A stretch of 64,000 bases of DNA from Novosphingobium malaysiense (GTDB lineage Bacteria > Pseudomonadota > Alphaproteobacteria > Sphingomonadales > Sphingomonadaceae): the NCBI RefSeq assembly GCF_000802225.1, contig NZ_JTDI01000001.1, positions 930,001 through 994,000 on the forward strand, read 5' to 3'. The notes under the pieces are model-generated. The model saw nothing but the letters and a program-made list of their open reading frames with translations, was not told the origin of the DNA and ran no database searches. Shown piece by piece: positions 9,337-18,682 of this stretch. The position numbers were made by a program, and so were the translations under genes. Within the stretch, counting starts at the first letter, position 1, and the number at the start of each line of letters is the position of its first letter.

Positions 9337-10902
9337 TTATATTTGATCGACCGGAAGCGGGGCTGCCGTTTTTGTTTTCTGGAACAGCTTGCGGTCTTCC
9401 GGACCAAAGGCCTTCTTCCAGATAACCCACATGTACGAGCCGAGGATCGCGGGAATGCCGAAGGCCAGCTCGGCCCATTCGGGCAGGAACTGGGTGGCGA
9501 GATACCCCAGCACGACGGCTGGCGCAGCCGCCCATACCAGCGCCCATCGCCAGTTGTTGATGGGCTGCGCGAGAATACGTGACAACATCCGTGACTTGAC
9601 GACGGAAGCCAATCCGAGCGCGATCATCAGCGCCGCGGCGGCCGTGGCCGCCTGGTAGAGAGAATTGTAGCCGAGGTGCTGCATCAGCAGGATACCGCCC
9701 ACCGTCAGGACGGCCTGCAACCCGATCGTCGACATCGACACGACGAGATTCTTGAACCGCGCCACATAGATGAGCGCGGCCTCGCTCACGACCGCCGTTG
9801 CCGCCACGACTTCTGCGGCGAGCAGAAATGCCAGCGAGCCGGTGCCGCCGACGAATTCTCGTCCGACCAGGCCCATCACGCCCTCGCCGGGAATGGCCAG
9901 CGCAAGTGCGATCCCCGCCTGTGCCGCGGTGATCCAGAAGCCGACCTGGCAGACCTGCCGGGCAATCGCGGCGTAGTCTTTCTTCTTCAAATTGCGGGTT
10001 ATGACAGGGCCCAGCACCGGCTCGAAGCTGGTCTTGAGCTTCTGCGGCAGGCTCGCAACCTGCTGCGCGGCGTAATAGACACCGACCGCCGACGGCGGCG
10101 CAAGGAAGCCGAGCAGGAAGATATCCACGCGACGCGTGCCCCACTCGATCGCGTCGGCCAATGCGATAGGCATGGAACGCGCGGCCAGCCGGTGCATCTC
10201 GCCCGCTTTCGGTCGCCACCCCCTCGGCACGCCGTATTCGCGGAAGAAAGGAATGAACGCTGTCAATGCGGCCGCGAATATCGAGGCGATGTAGGCCAGC
10301 GTCAGGCCGCTTTCCGGCGCAATCCAGATCATCGCGCCGGCCATGATCGAGATCGTCCACGGCTCGACGATGGCGCGCGACCAGACCGTCGGGCTGATGC
10401 GCAGGCGATAGGCGAGCGCGGCCAGCCAGATCTCGGTCAAAGTCAGCGGCGGAATGGCGATGACGATCAGCCGGTCGATCTCGGAATACCTGCCGCCCGG
10501 AAACATCGGTTCGGGCACCAGGTAGAAGAACAAGGCCGCCGCACACGAGGCGATAACCGCCAGGATCGTGCCGTCGGCGATCACGTTGGCCGGATGGACC
10601 TGCCCCTCGGTGTCGGACAGACGCTGCGCGAGCCCGCGTTTTTCTCCCATCGTGCAGAGCATCGAGGTAAGTTCGATCACGACCAGTGCCGAGGCGAAGC
10701 GGCCAAGGGCGGCAGGACCGTAAGCCGCCGCGCGGCCGGCAATGAAGAGGAACGGAATACGCGCGGCGAGGCGCAGGAAGAACCCGAAGAAATTGGTGCG
10801 CCCACCCTTGGCCAGCGCGGCAATATCGTCGTGCTCCTGCGAGGCAGGCGTGGGCCGGGGGGTATCGGGCGGCACATCGCCGCTCTTGGTCGGATCGCTC
10901 AA
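9337..10902 (-). CDS. Polysaccharide/oligosaccharide flippase family membrane protein
   Basis: This encodes 521 residues with about 12-14 hydrophobic segments and a short polar N-terminus. The pattern and length fit the MATE/MOP-superfamily lipopolysaccharide or capsule flippases (Wzx-like) that move lipid-linked sugars across the inner membrane. The TTG start at 10902 overlaps the stop of gpsA in the arrangement TTGA and has AGGAG at 7-base spacing inside gpsA. Translation is therefore likely coupled. No glycosyltransferases adjoin it, so the transported sugar cannot be guessed. Confidence 0.75.
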   Translation of the reverse strand: MSDPTKSGDVPPDTPRPTPASQEHDDIAALAKGGRTNFFGFFLRLAARIPFLFIAGRAAAYGPAALGRFASALVVIELTSMLCTMGEKRGLAQRLSDTEGQVHPANVIADGTILAVIASCAAALFFYLVPEPMFPGGRYSEIDRLIVIAIPPLTLTEIWLAALAYRLRISPTVWSRAIVEPWTISIMAGAMIWIAPESGLTLAYIASIFAAALTAFIPFFREYGVPRGWRPKAGEMHRLAARSMPIALADAIEWGTRRVDIFLLGFLAPPSAVGVYYAAQQVASLPQKLKTSFEPVLGPVITRNLKKKDYAAIARQVCQVGFWITAAQAGIALALAIPGEGVMGLVGREFVGGTGSLAFLLAAEVVAATAVVSEAALIYVARFKNLVVSMSTIGLQAVLTVGGILLMQHLGYNSLYQAATAAAALMIALGLASVVKSRMLSRILAQPINNWRWALVWAAAPAVVLGYLATQFLPEWAELAFGIPAILGSYMWVIWKKAFGPEDRKLFQKTKTAAPLPVDQI

Positions 10903-11894
10903 AGAGCGGGCTCCTGCTCTGCCTTCAACGGGCGCGAAAGGAGGTCCCGCACCACGGCGCCAGCCGGTGCCTCGCCATCAAGGAGGCGGCACACGGCATC
11001 GACAATCGGCATCTGGATACCCGCGCGGCTGGCCAGTTCCGCCAGAACCGGCGCCGTTGCAGCGCCTTCCGCGACACTGGTCTTGCCCGAAAGCGCATCG
11101 GCGGCGGACAGTCCCTGACCGAGCGATAGCCCCAACGAGAAATTGCGGCTGGACGTGGACGAGCAGGTGAGCACCAGGTCGCCCAGCCCGCAAAGGCCGG
11201 AAAGCGTTTCCGCCCGCGCCCCGCGTGCAAGACCGAAACGAAGCATCTCGGCATATCCGCGCGCGATCAATGCAGCGCGGGCATTCTGCCCGAGGTTGAG
11301 CCCCTCGACCACGCCGCAAGCGATGGCGAGCACGTTCTTGACAGCACCACCGATCTCGGCGCCGATCACGTCGTCCGAATAGTAGGGCCGCAGCGCGGGA
11401 CGCGCGATGAGAGGGGCCAACCGCTCCCACTGCGTCTCTCCACCGGAACAGGCCAGCGTCACCGCCGTCGGAAGCCCGGCCGCCACTTCGTGCGCGAACG
11501 TCGGGCCGGAAAGGACGGCAAGACGAGCTTGCGGCGCAGCTTCCGCGGCCACGTCGGCCATCAGGCGTCCGGTTCCGGCCTCGATGCCCTTGGCACACAG
11601 CACCAGATCACGATCGCCCTGCGGCAGATCGGCGATCACTGCGGCCAGGAACTGAGCCGGCACGACCGCCAGCAGCACCGGCACGTCTGCCAGGTCACCG
11701 ATATTGCCCGTCGCGCGCACGGATTCCGCCAGGTTTGCGCTCGGCAGGTAGAGGCCGTTGCGATGTTCACTGTTGATCTGCGCGACCAGTTCCGGCTCGC
11801 GTGCCCAGAGCAGCACGTCCGTGCCGTCGCGCGCCAGCGACTGCGCCAGTGCCGTGCCCCAGGCCCCGGCTCCGATCACCCCCACCTTGCTCAT
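10899..11894 (-). CDS. gpsA: Glycerol-3-phosphate dehydrogenase [NAD(P)+]
   Basis: This encodes 331 residues, the usual length. It reduces dihydroxyacetone phosphate to sn-glycerol-3-phosphate for phospholipid synthesis in the cytoplasm. The N-terminal nucleotide-binding motif is [13 protein letters not shown] (residues 4-16). The family motifs [18 protein letters not shown] and [13 protein letters not shown] are all present, the last carrying the catalytic lysine. The start at 11894 gives an ATGA overlap with tsaD. The open frame continues upstream inside tsaD, but that part is not coding. Confidence 0.95.
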   Translation of the reverse strand: MSKVGVIGAGAWGTALAQSLARDGTDVLLWAREPELVAQINSEHRNGLYLPSANLAESVRATGNIGDLADVPVLLAVVPAQFLAAVIADLPQGDRDLVLCAKGIEAGTGRLMADVAAEAAPQARLAVLSGPTFAHEVAAGLPTAVTLACSGGETQWERLAPLIARPALRPYYSDDVIGAEIGGAVKNVLAIACGVVEGLNLGQNARAALIARGYAEMLRFGLARGARAETLSGLCGLGDLVLTCSSTSSRNFSLGLSLGQGLSAADALSGKTSVAEGAATAPVLAELASRAGIQMPIVDAVCRLLDGEAPAGAVVRDLLSRPLKAEQEPAL

Positions 11895-12970
11895 GCCTTC
11901 ACTCCTGCGCCCCGTACGGCCTCGGCGTCCGGATCGAGCGGCCAGCGCGGCCGCGCCGCCACGTCGAGCGGATCGGACTGCCCCTGCTCGAGCCGTTCCA
12001 GCCCGGCCCATGCGATCATTGCCGCGTTGTCCGTACACAGCGCCAATGGCGGGGCGATGAACGGCAGATCGTGATCCGCTGCCAACCCCTCCAGCGCGGT
12101 ACGGATTGCGGTATTGGCCGCAACGCCGCCCGCCACCACCAGCGCATTGACCGGCCCCACGGCGGAAAGCGCCCGGCGCGTGCGGTCCAGCAGGCAGGCG
12201 ATCGCGGACTGCTGGAACGAGGCGGCAATATCGGCATCGGTATAGGCTGGTTCGATCACGCTGCCCGCCACGCATCCCTGTACGCGCTGCGGCATGGCCT
12301 GCTTGGCGCGAAGCACCGCGCTCTTGAGGCCTGCAAAGGAGAAATGCGGCTCCCCGCTGCCTACCAGCGGGCGCGGCAGCGGGATCTTCTTCGGATCGCC
12401 CTGCAAGGCCAGCCGCTCGAGCGCGGGACCGCCGGGATAGCCAAGCCCCAGAACCTTGGCCGACTTGTCGAACGCCTCACCCAGCGCATCGTCGATCGTC
12501 GTGGCCAGCCGGCGGAACTTGCCCACACCCTCGACCAGCAGGATCTGGCAGTGCCCGCCCGAAACCAGCAGCAGCAGGTAGGGATATGCAAGATTCTCAT
12601 CGGCCAGCCGCGGCGAGAGCGCGTGGCCTTCGAGGTGATTGATGGCGATCAGCGGCTTGTCAGAGGCCATCGCCAGCGCCTTGGCCGTCACCAGACCGAC
12701 CATCACGCCGCCGATCAGGCCGGGCCCCGCCGTCGCGGCAATCGCGTCGACCTGATCGAGCGTCATGCCGGCATCGGCCAGTGTTGCCTCGATCATCGGC
12801 GCCAATCGCTCGGCGTGCGCGCGTGCGGCAATCTCGGGCACGACGCCGCCATAGGGGCGGTGCACGTCGTCCTGCGAGGCGATGCGCTGGGCGAGAATGA
12901 CGCGTTCGCTGGTCACGAGCGCGGCGGCCGTCTCGTCGCACGACGATTCTATGCCGAGAACTATTCTCAT
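11891..12970 (-). CDS. tsaD: tRNA N6-adenosine threonylcarbamoyltransferase
   Basis: TsaD (Gcp/YgjD family), 359 residues, transfers the threonylcarbamoyl group to A37 of tRNAs reading ANN codons, working with TsaB and TsaE. The opening [13 protein letters not shown] and the iron-binding NHLEGH (His112, His116) are diagnostic, followed by LLVSGGHCQ, the [10 protein letters not shown] segment and GYPGGPALE. It is the first gene of the tsaD-gpsA-flippase operon. It lies divergent from hemC with only 44 bases between the start codons, so the two promoters must overlap or be compact. This tsaD/hemC arrangement is common in alphaproteobacteria. Confidence 0.96.
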   Translation of the reverse strand: MRIVLGIESSCDETAAALVTSERVILAQRIASQDDVHRPYGGVVPEIAARAHAERLAPMIEATLADAGMTLDQVDAIAATAGPGLIGGVMVGLVTAKALAMASDKPLIAINHLEGHALSPRLADENLAYPYLLLLVSGGHCQILLVEGVGKFRRLATTIDDALGEAFDKSAKVLGLGYPGGPALERLALQGDPKKIPLPRPLVGSGEPHFSFAGLKSAVLRAKQAMPQRVQGCVAGSVIEPAYTDADIAASFQQSAIACLLDRTRRALSAVGPVNALVVAGGVAANTAIRTALEGLAADHDLPFIAPPLALCTDNAAMIAWAGLERLEQGQSDPLDVAARPRWPLDPDAEAVRGAGVKA

Positions 12971-13014
12971 CCCGGCTTTCCCTGAACGACATTGACGGGT
13001 AGCACAAGCCGCCC

Positions 13015-13962
13015 ATGGATACGCAAAAACATACTCAGAACCAGACTTTCCGCCTCGGCACCCGCCGCTCGCCTCTCGCCATGGCGCAGGCGGAGGAAAC
13101 GCGCGACCGGCTGGCCAGGGCGCATGGAATCGATCCGGCGCATATAGAGATCGTGGCCGTCACTGCCAGCGGCGATCGCATCCAGGACCGGCCACTCGCG
13201 GAAATCGGCGGCAAGGCGCTGTGGACCAAGGAACTCGACGCCTGGCTGGATGCGGGCGAGATCGACTTTGCGGCACACTCCGCCAAGGACGTGGAGACGC
13301 TGCGCCCCGACCGCTTTGCGATTGCCGCCGTGCTGGAACGCGCCGATGTGCGCGACGTCCTGATCGGCGCAGAAAGCATCGCCGCGATCCCGCAAGGCGC
13401 GGTCGTCGGCACCAGCGCCCCGCGCCGCGCCGCGCAGCTCTTGCACGCGCGGCCGGACTGCAAGGTCGTGACTTTCCGCGGCAATGTCGCCACGCGGCTC
13501 TCGAAGCTCGCGGCGGGCGAGGCCGATGCGACGTTCCTTGCCGCCGCCGGCCTGCAACGGCTGGGGAAGACCGGCACCGGCCATGCGCTCGACGAGGAGG
13601 AATGGCTCCCCGCCCCGGGACAGGCTGCGATCCTGCTCGAATGCCGGTCCGACGATGCGCGCACCCGCGACTTCCTGGCTGCCGTCGACCATGCGCCCAG
13701 CCGCGCCACGGTCATGGCCGAACGCGCGCTGCTGGCGGGGCTCGGCGGAAGCTGCCACAGCCCGATCGCCGTGCTCACCCGCCCGGAAGGCGACGGCCTG
13801 CTGATGCGCGCGGCCATCTTCAGCCCCGATGGCGCCGAGCATATCGCGGGAGAGGCGCGGTTTGCGACCGACGATCTCGCAGCGCCCACGCAGCTCGCCA
13901 GGGACATGCTCGGCCGCGCACCGGAAGCCATCACCGTCCATTTCGAGGGCGCCGGCGCCTGA
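13015..13962 (+). CDS. hemC: Hydroxymethylbilane synthase (porphobilinogen deaminase)
   Basis: This encodes 315 residues. It joins four porphobilinogens into hydroxymethylbilane in heme synthesis. Key features are the N-terminal [14 protein letters not shown], the catalytic-loop region [21 protein letters not shown] (conserved catalytic Asp at residue 92), [11 protein letters not shown], and the cofactor-attachment cysteine in GLGGSCHSP (Cys247), which carries the dipyrromethane. It is the first gene of an operon with hemD and a mitofilin-like gene. Confidence 0.96.
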   Translation: MDTQKHTQNQTFRLGTRRSPLAMAQAEETRDRLARAHGIDPAHIEIVAVTASGDRIQDRPLAEIGGKALWTKELDAWLDAGEIDFAAHSAKDVETLRPDRFAIAAVLERADVRDVLIGAESIAAIPQGAVVGTSAPRRAAQLLHARPDCKVVTFRGNVATRLSKLAAGEADATFLAAAGLQRLGKTGTGHALDEEEWLPAPGQAAILLECRSDDARTRDFLAAVDHAPSRATVMAERALLAGLGGSCHSPIAVLTRPEGDGLLMRAAIFSPDGAEHIAGEARFATDDLAAPTQLARDMLGRAPEAITVHFEGAGA

Positions 13963-13963
13963 C

Positions 13964-14680
13964 GTGACGCTGCCGGTCCTCGTCCTGCGGCCCGAACCGG
14001 GCGCCACGGCAACGCTCGCGAAGGCGCGGGCCATGGGACTGGACGCAAAGACCATCCCTCTCTTCGAAGTACGCCCGCTTCCGTGGGAACCCGTACCACG
14101 CGGCAATGTCGACGCCGTGCTGCTGGGCAGTGCCAATGCGCTGCGTCATGGCGGCGAAGGCTTGAGCCTCTATCGCGGCCTGCCCACCTATGCCGTCGGC
14201 GCTAAGACGGCAAAGGCCGCGCGCGCTGCTGGGCTCGACGTGGTGGAAACCGGCAAGGGCGGCCTGCAGCCCATGCTGCGGTTGTTGCAGCCCGGACACC
14301 GCCGGCTTCTACGCCTGGCGGGACGCGAACGCGTGACGCTGGAGGTTCCGGACAGTGTCACCCTGACGACACGCGAAGTCTATGCCAGCGAGCCTCTTCC
14401 ATTTCCCCGCGAGTTGGTCGAAATGCTGGCTGCTCCGGCGCTGATCCTGCTTCATTCGGGCGAAGCGGCCGCGCACTTCGCCGCGCTCTGCGACGAGGCC
14501 GGCATTCGCCGCGAACGGCTCCGACTGGCTGCCATCGGCCCCCGCGTCGCGGCGCGCGCCGGCGGCGGCTGGGCCATGTTGAAGAGCGCTTCCCAGCCCA
14601 GCGACACCGCATTGCTGGCTTTGGCCGCCCAGATGTGCGAAGAGGCAGCTTCGGGATCACAACTGCCAGAACAAGGCTAA
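13964..14680 (+). CDS. hemD: Uroporphyrinogen-III synthase
   Basis: This encodes 238 residues from a GTG start one base after the hemC stop. It closes and inverts ring D of hydroxymethylbilane. HemD sequences are very divergent. Support comes from position after hemC, the typical opening (LPVLVLRPEPGATATLAKA), GSANALRHGG, the YAVGAKTAKAAR segment and the C-terminal AIGPRVAARA. An open frame upstream inside hemC is in the same phase, but starting there would overlap hemC by about 130 bases. Translation is probably coupled to hemC. Confidence 0.85.
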   Translation: MTLPVLVLRPEPGATATLAKARAMGLDAKTIPLFEVRPLPWEPVPRGNVDAVLLGSANALRHGGEGLSLYRGLPTYAVGAKTAKAARAAGLDVVETGKGGLQPMLRLLQPGHRRLLRLAGRERVTLEVPDSVTLTTREVYASEPLPFPRELVEMLAAPALILLHSGEAAAHFAALCDEAGIRRERLRLAAIGPRVAARAGGGWAMLKSASQPSDTALLALAAQMCEEAASGSQLPEQG

Positions 14681-15631
14681 ATGCAGGACTATTCCTCTAC
14701 CGCCACTTCAACCTCCGGTCGTCAGCGTTCGCGCAGCATCACGGTTTTCGTCGCTCTTATTGCCTTCATACTGGGAGCAGCGCTTGTCGCGTGGGCAAGT
14801 TCGACGGGCTACCTGTCGAGCGTGGTAAAGAGCCCCGACGCCGAGGAAACGACCACTGCCGAGCTGGCCGGGCCGGTCGAAGAAGCCGACCCCCAGGAGC
14901 AGGCTGCCAAGGAACCTGCGCCGAAACCGAATGCCGCGCAGATGGCGGCGATCGGATCGGTCGAAGGCCGGCTGGCGCTGCTCGAAGACCGGATTTCCCG
15001 TCTGGATTTCCAGACCGATGCCGCATCCGGCAATGCCGCGCGCGCCGAAGGCCTGCTCATCGCCTTTGCCGCGCGCCGGATGATCGACCGGGGTGAGCCG
15101 CTCAGCTACGTCGCCGACCAGCTCAAGCTGCGCTTCATGAACGCTCAGCCCCGCGCCGTGGAAACGATCATCGCTTTCAGCAAGAACCCCGTGACAATCG
15201 ATGAACTCTCAGCCCGGCTCGAAGCCCTCTCCCCGGAACTGACCGGGAAGGGAGACCAAACCAAGCGGAGCCTGTGGGAACGGGCCCGGCGCGAGTTTAG
15301 CTCGATGTTCACGGTACGGCGCGATTCCTCGGCGTTGGTGTCGCCCTCCGCCCGTATCGATCGTGCCAAGGTCATGCTGACGGCGCGCCGAATCGGCAAT
15401 GCCATCAAGGAAGTGGAACGCGTGCCCGGTGCGGAGGCGGCCGAGACCTGGATTGCCGACGCCCGCCGCTATGAGCAGGCCCAGCACGCCCTCGACCTGC
15501 TCGAGACGACCGCCATGCTGGAACCGAGCCGCCTCAAGGATGCCGAAGGGCACAAGGTCGATCAGCCAAGTCCGCTAGCCACGCCGGCCGCCACTGCATC
15601 GCCCGGCGCAGCAGCCGAGCCGGGAAACTGA
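14681..15631 (+). CDS. Short mitofilin (Mic60)-like membrane protein
   Basis: This encodes 316 residues starting directly after the hemD stop (TAAATG). It has a short cytoplasmic N-terminus, one transmembrane helix (residues about 20-42, ITVFVALIAFILGAALVAW), an acidic/proline linker, a possible short coiled coil around GSVEGRLALLEDRISRLD, and a helical C-terminal domain (about 120-290). Alphaproteobacterial Mic60 homologues commonly sit in hemC-hemD operons and share this topology. The assignment therefore rests on position and layout rather than strong motif matches. The protein is shorter than typical Mic60. It may shape or tether the inner membrane, but this is inference. Confidence 0.6.
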   Translation: MQDYSSTATSTSGRQRSRSITVFVALIAFILGAALVAWASSTGYLSSVVKSPDAEETTTAELAGPVEEADPQEQAAKEPAPKPNAAQMAAIGSVEGRLALLEDRISRLDFQTDAASGNAARAEGLLIAFAARRMIDRGEPLSYVADQLKLRFMNAQPRAVETIIAFSKNPVTIDELSARLEALSPELTGKGDQTKRSLWERARREFSSMFTVRRDSSALVSPSARIDRAKVMLTARRIGNAIKEVERVPGAEAAETWIADARRYEQAQHALDLLETTAMLEPSRLKDAEGHKVDQPSPLATPAATASPGAAAEPGN

Positions 15632-15653
15632 GGCCGGCGAACGACTTCGTCCG

Positions 15654-16898
15654 CTAGCCCTGCAGCAACTCCGGCAGCTTGCCCGACATCCCGCGCGCTT
15701 CGTCCATGAAGAAGCGCTTGAGGGTGGGCATGCGCTGGACGGCACCCATGCCGAGGCGGCGCACGGCGCTCGGCAGCTTGCCGGGGACGCCGAACAGGCG
15801 GGTAAGGCCGTCGGTCACCGACATGACCATGAAGCTGTCGAGGCTGCGCCACTTCTCGTAGCGCGCCAGCAGTTGCGCATCGCCCGGCTCGAGCCCGAGG
15901 CGCATGCCTTCGGTGAGCACTTCGACGAGCGCGCCCACATCGCGCAGGCCGAGGTTCAACCCCTGCCCGGCAATCGGGTGCATGCCATGCGCGGCATCGC
16001 CGATCACGGCGAGGCGCTCGTCGATGACCCTGGCGGCATGGTGGAAGCGTAGCGGATAGCTCATGCGCGGGGCCGCAAGTTCGATCTTGCCGAGCACGCC
16101 GTGCATGCGCTCGGAGACCTCGTTCACGAACATCGCATCGTTCATGGCGATGACGCCGCCGGCATCCTTTTCCGCGACGGTCCATACGAGCGCGCTGCGA
16201 TGGCGCCCCTCTTCATCGTCGAGCAACGGCAGCAGCGCGAAGGGACCTGCCGGATAGAAGATTTCCCACGCGGTGCCGTCGTGCGGCTTGGAGTGGTAGA
16301 GTGCGGTGACCATCGCGCGGTGCTTGTAGTCCCACTTCGCCATCGAGAAGCCAGCCTCGTCGCGTGTCGGCGACTGCCGGCCTTCCGCCGCGACCAGCAG
16401 CGAGGCACGCAGCACGCGCCCGTCGGTCAGTTCGACCTCGACACCGTGCGGACCGCGGTCGCGGCGCACCGCTTCGGTCTTCACATGCCAGGCGATGTTG
16501 GGTTCGTCCTTCGCCGCATCGAACAGCGCGAGGCGCAAGTCGCGGTTGAAGAACATCTTGCCCAGCGAGCCCTCCTCGGGCTTGGGCGTGAAGTCGATAC
16601 GGCCCGGCTTCATCCCGTCGGTGACGGCGATGGAATCGATCGCGCAACCGAGCGGGGCGAGCCTTTCGCCCAGCCCGATATTGTCGAATAGATTCCAGCT
16701 CGCGGTCGAGATCGCCGAAGCGCGGCCATCCGCACCCTCGGCGACGAGATCGGCCGGGTCCGCCCGGTCGATCACATGGCTGGTAATCCCGGCCTTGGCG
16801 GCCGCCAGCGCCAGCGTCATGCCGACGAGGCCACCGCCCAGGATGATCAGGTCGCGGGTCTCCCCCGCAGGCTTCGCAGTCGTATCCGAGTCGCTCAT
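15654..16898 (-). CDS. UbiH/UbiF/COQ6-family FAD-dependent hydroxylase
   Basis: This encodes 414 residues. It is a class A flavoprotein monooxygenase of the ubiquinone-ring hydroxylase group. The N-terminal FAD motif is ILGGGLVGMTLALA (residues about 19-32). The C-terminal FAD/substrate motif is GDAAHGMHPIAGQGLNLGL (about 295-315), which is typical of UbiH/UbiF/UbiL. It probably hydroxylates a ubiquinone precursor at the membrane; which ring position cannot be told from sequence. The start at 16898 overlaps the stop of the phosphatase gene (ATGA), so the two are one operon. A longer reading to 16940 has no advantage. Confidence 0.87.
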   Translation of the reverse strand: MSDSDTTAKPAGETRDLIILGGGLVGMTLALAAAKAGITSHVIDRADPADLVAEGADGRASAISTASWNLFDNIGLGERLAPLGCAIDSIAVTDGMKPGRIDFTPKPEEGSLGKMFFNRDLRLALFDAAKDEPNIAWHVKTEAVRRDRGPHGVEVELTDGRVLRASLLVAAEGRQSPTRDEAGFSMAKWDYKHRAMVTALYHSKPHDGTAWEIFYPAGPFALLPLLDDEEGRHRSALVWTVAEKDAGGVIAMNDAMFVNEVSERMHGVLGKIELAAPRMSYPLRFHHAARVIDERLAVIGDAAHGMHPIAGQGLNLGLRDVGALVEVLTEGMRLGLEPGDAQLLARYEKWRSLDSFMVMSVTDGLTRLFGVPGKLPSAVRRLGMGAVQRMPTLKRFFMDEARGMSGKLPELLQG

Positions 16899-18583
16899 CG
16901 AGCGCAGGTATCGGCCTCCGAGCCGTCGATGTCGAGACACCTTCCGTCCCAGGTACCTGCCGGCTCCTTGAGGCCGACCAGCGAAGCGAGAGTCGGCGCG
17001 ATATCGACCGTCTCGACCGGTGCCGGCTGTTCCTCGTGCGTCATACCCTTGCGCCAGAAGACGATCGGCACGCGGCGGTCATAGTCCCACGGGCTGCCGT
17101 GCGTGGCGACATAGCCCGGCCCCGGATGGGCAATGCCGACGACGCCGCGCTTGGTCATCATCAGCACGTCGCCCGAGCGCTCGGGATCGAAGGAAGCACG
17201 CACCCTCTGGATCATCGTCCAATCCTGCGGATGGCCGTGCGGCAGCGGCACGGACTTCAGCTCGTCTGCGGTATAGACCGCGTCTACCTCGGGATTGGCC
17301 TTGAGCATCGCCACGAGAGCGTCGGTCACGGTCTTGCGCTGATCGTCGGTGAGGCCGGCGCCGAGGTAGATGTCGCCCGAGCTGCCGCCGCCGTAGAGCA
17401 GCTTGCCCTGCGGCGCGACGATGCCGGTTTCCTTGGAAACGGCAGCCGCCAGTGCATCGCCGGTAAGCGTTGGGCTGATGTACTTCGCGGCTGGATAGCC
17501 CTGCTGGTCGAGCCGGTCGGGCGCATCGAAACCGCCATGGTCGGCCGTGAGCACCACGGCATAGTCGATCCCGCGCGCATCGAGCGCGTCGAACAGCGTT
17601 CCGAGCGTCGCATCGAGTTGCGCCAGCTGGATGCACATTTCGACGCCCTCGTGGCCGAAGGCGTGGCCGACGCGGTCGGTCTGCGAGAAGCTGACCGAAA
17701 GCACGTCGGGCACGGCGTCCTTGCCCATGCCGAGTTCGTCGACCATGCGGATGGCGAGGTCGCCGGTTGCCGCATCGAGGCGCGGCCCCTTGGCATAGGC
17801 CTTGTAGTCGCCTGCCGTCTGCGGGAAGCGGTAGGTGCCGACGGTGAAATCGCCGACCTTTACCGGGCGGTCGGCTGCACTGCAGTAGCCAGGCACCGGC
17901 AGAGGTCCGGCACCGGCATCGACCAGCTTCGAAAGTGCGGCGTTCTCGGCTTCGACGGCCGGCGTGATCTTGCGATCCTCGAACGTGGTGAAGCCCTTGT
18001 CGTCAAACCAGTAGACGGCATCGGTGTCGTGCCCGCTCATCATCACCGCCGCGCGGTCCTTGGCGGAGACGGCAGCGTTGATGATGGCCGGATTGGCCTT
18101 CTTCATCAGGTCGCCCAGCGTCGGCGCCTTGAGGTGCTTGGGCGAAACGACCGGTTCGTCCGAAGTGCTCTTCGGGTTGCTCTCGTCCTCGACGCAGTAG
18201 ACTTCCTTGTCCGGGCGGGAGATGCCGGGGACGTACCAGTCGTTGGCGATGATCCCGGTGCGCGCGGGATGGACGCCGGTCAGCAGCGTCGAGTGCCCGG
18301 GGCAGGTCTCTGTCGCGGCATGCGACTGATAGCCCGAGGGGAAGACCGCCCCGTCTAGCAGCCGGGCAAAACCCTTGGAGAAGTGCTCGCGGTACTGCGC
18401 GAAGAGATCGGCGGAGAACTGGTCGACCGAAATGGCGAGGATCAGTTGGGGCGCTTCGGCGGGCGCAGCCGCCTCGGCAGGCGCGGCCGTATCTGCGGCG
18501 GGCGCAGCGCCATTGTCTGCAAACGCCGGCGTGCTGACGAGAAGAGCGGTGGCCAGGGCCAGCGAGCTGAATGAAAGGCGCAT
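16895..18583 (-). CDS. PhoK/PafA-type alkaline phosphatase, secreted
   Basis: This encodes 562 residues with a signal peptide ending near AFA-D (about residue 22) and an Ala/Pro-rich linker. It belongs to the alkaline phosphatase superfamily, NPP/PafA branch. The first metal ligand is in AISVDQF (Asp54). The nucleophile region ATETCPGHST places a threonine (most likely Thr93), rather than a serine, at the active site. Further metal ligands fall in SFSQTDRVGHAFGH, TADHGG and THGSPWDY. Length and style match the extracellular PhoK enzyme described from Sphingomonas (about 559 residues). It hydrolyses phosphate monoesters. The open frame continues far upstream, but the signal peptide fixes the start at 18583. 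Confidence 0.88.
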   Translation of the reverse strand: MRLSFSSLALATALLVSTPAFADNGAAPAADTAAPAEAAAPAEAPQLILAISVDQFSADLFAQYREHFSKGFARLLDGAVFPSGYQSHAATETCPGHSTLLTGVHPARTGIIANDWYVPGISRPDKEVYCVEDESNPKSTSDEPVVSPKHLKAPTLGDLMKKANPAIINAAVSAKDRAAVMMSGHDTDAVYWFDDKGFTTFEDRKITPAVEAENAALSKLVDAGAGPLPVPGYCSAADRPVKVGDFTVGTYRFPQTAGDYKAYAKGPRLDAATGDLAIRMVDELGMGKDAVPDVLSVSFSQTDRVGHAFGHEGVEMCIQLAQLDATLGTLFDALDARGIDYAVVLTADHGGFDAPDRLDQQGYPAAKYISPTLTGDALAAAVSKETGIVAPQGKLLYGGGSSGDIYLGAGLTDDQRKTVTDALVAMLKANPEVDAVYTADELKSVPLPHGHPQDWTMIQRVRASFDPERSGDVLMMTKRGVVGIAHPGPGYVATHGSPWDYDRRVPIVFWRKGMTHEEQPAPVETVDIAPTLASLVGLKEPAGTWDGRCLDIDGSEADTCAR

Positions 18584-18682
18584 CGGGGGGAGGTTCCTTG
18601 AAATGTCGGCGCAACAGAGGCAGATGCGTCGATGACCAGATTGCGCCGCAAGCGCAAGGCCAACCCAACGCATGGAAGCCTC

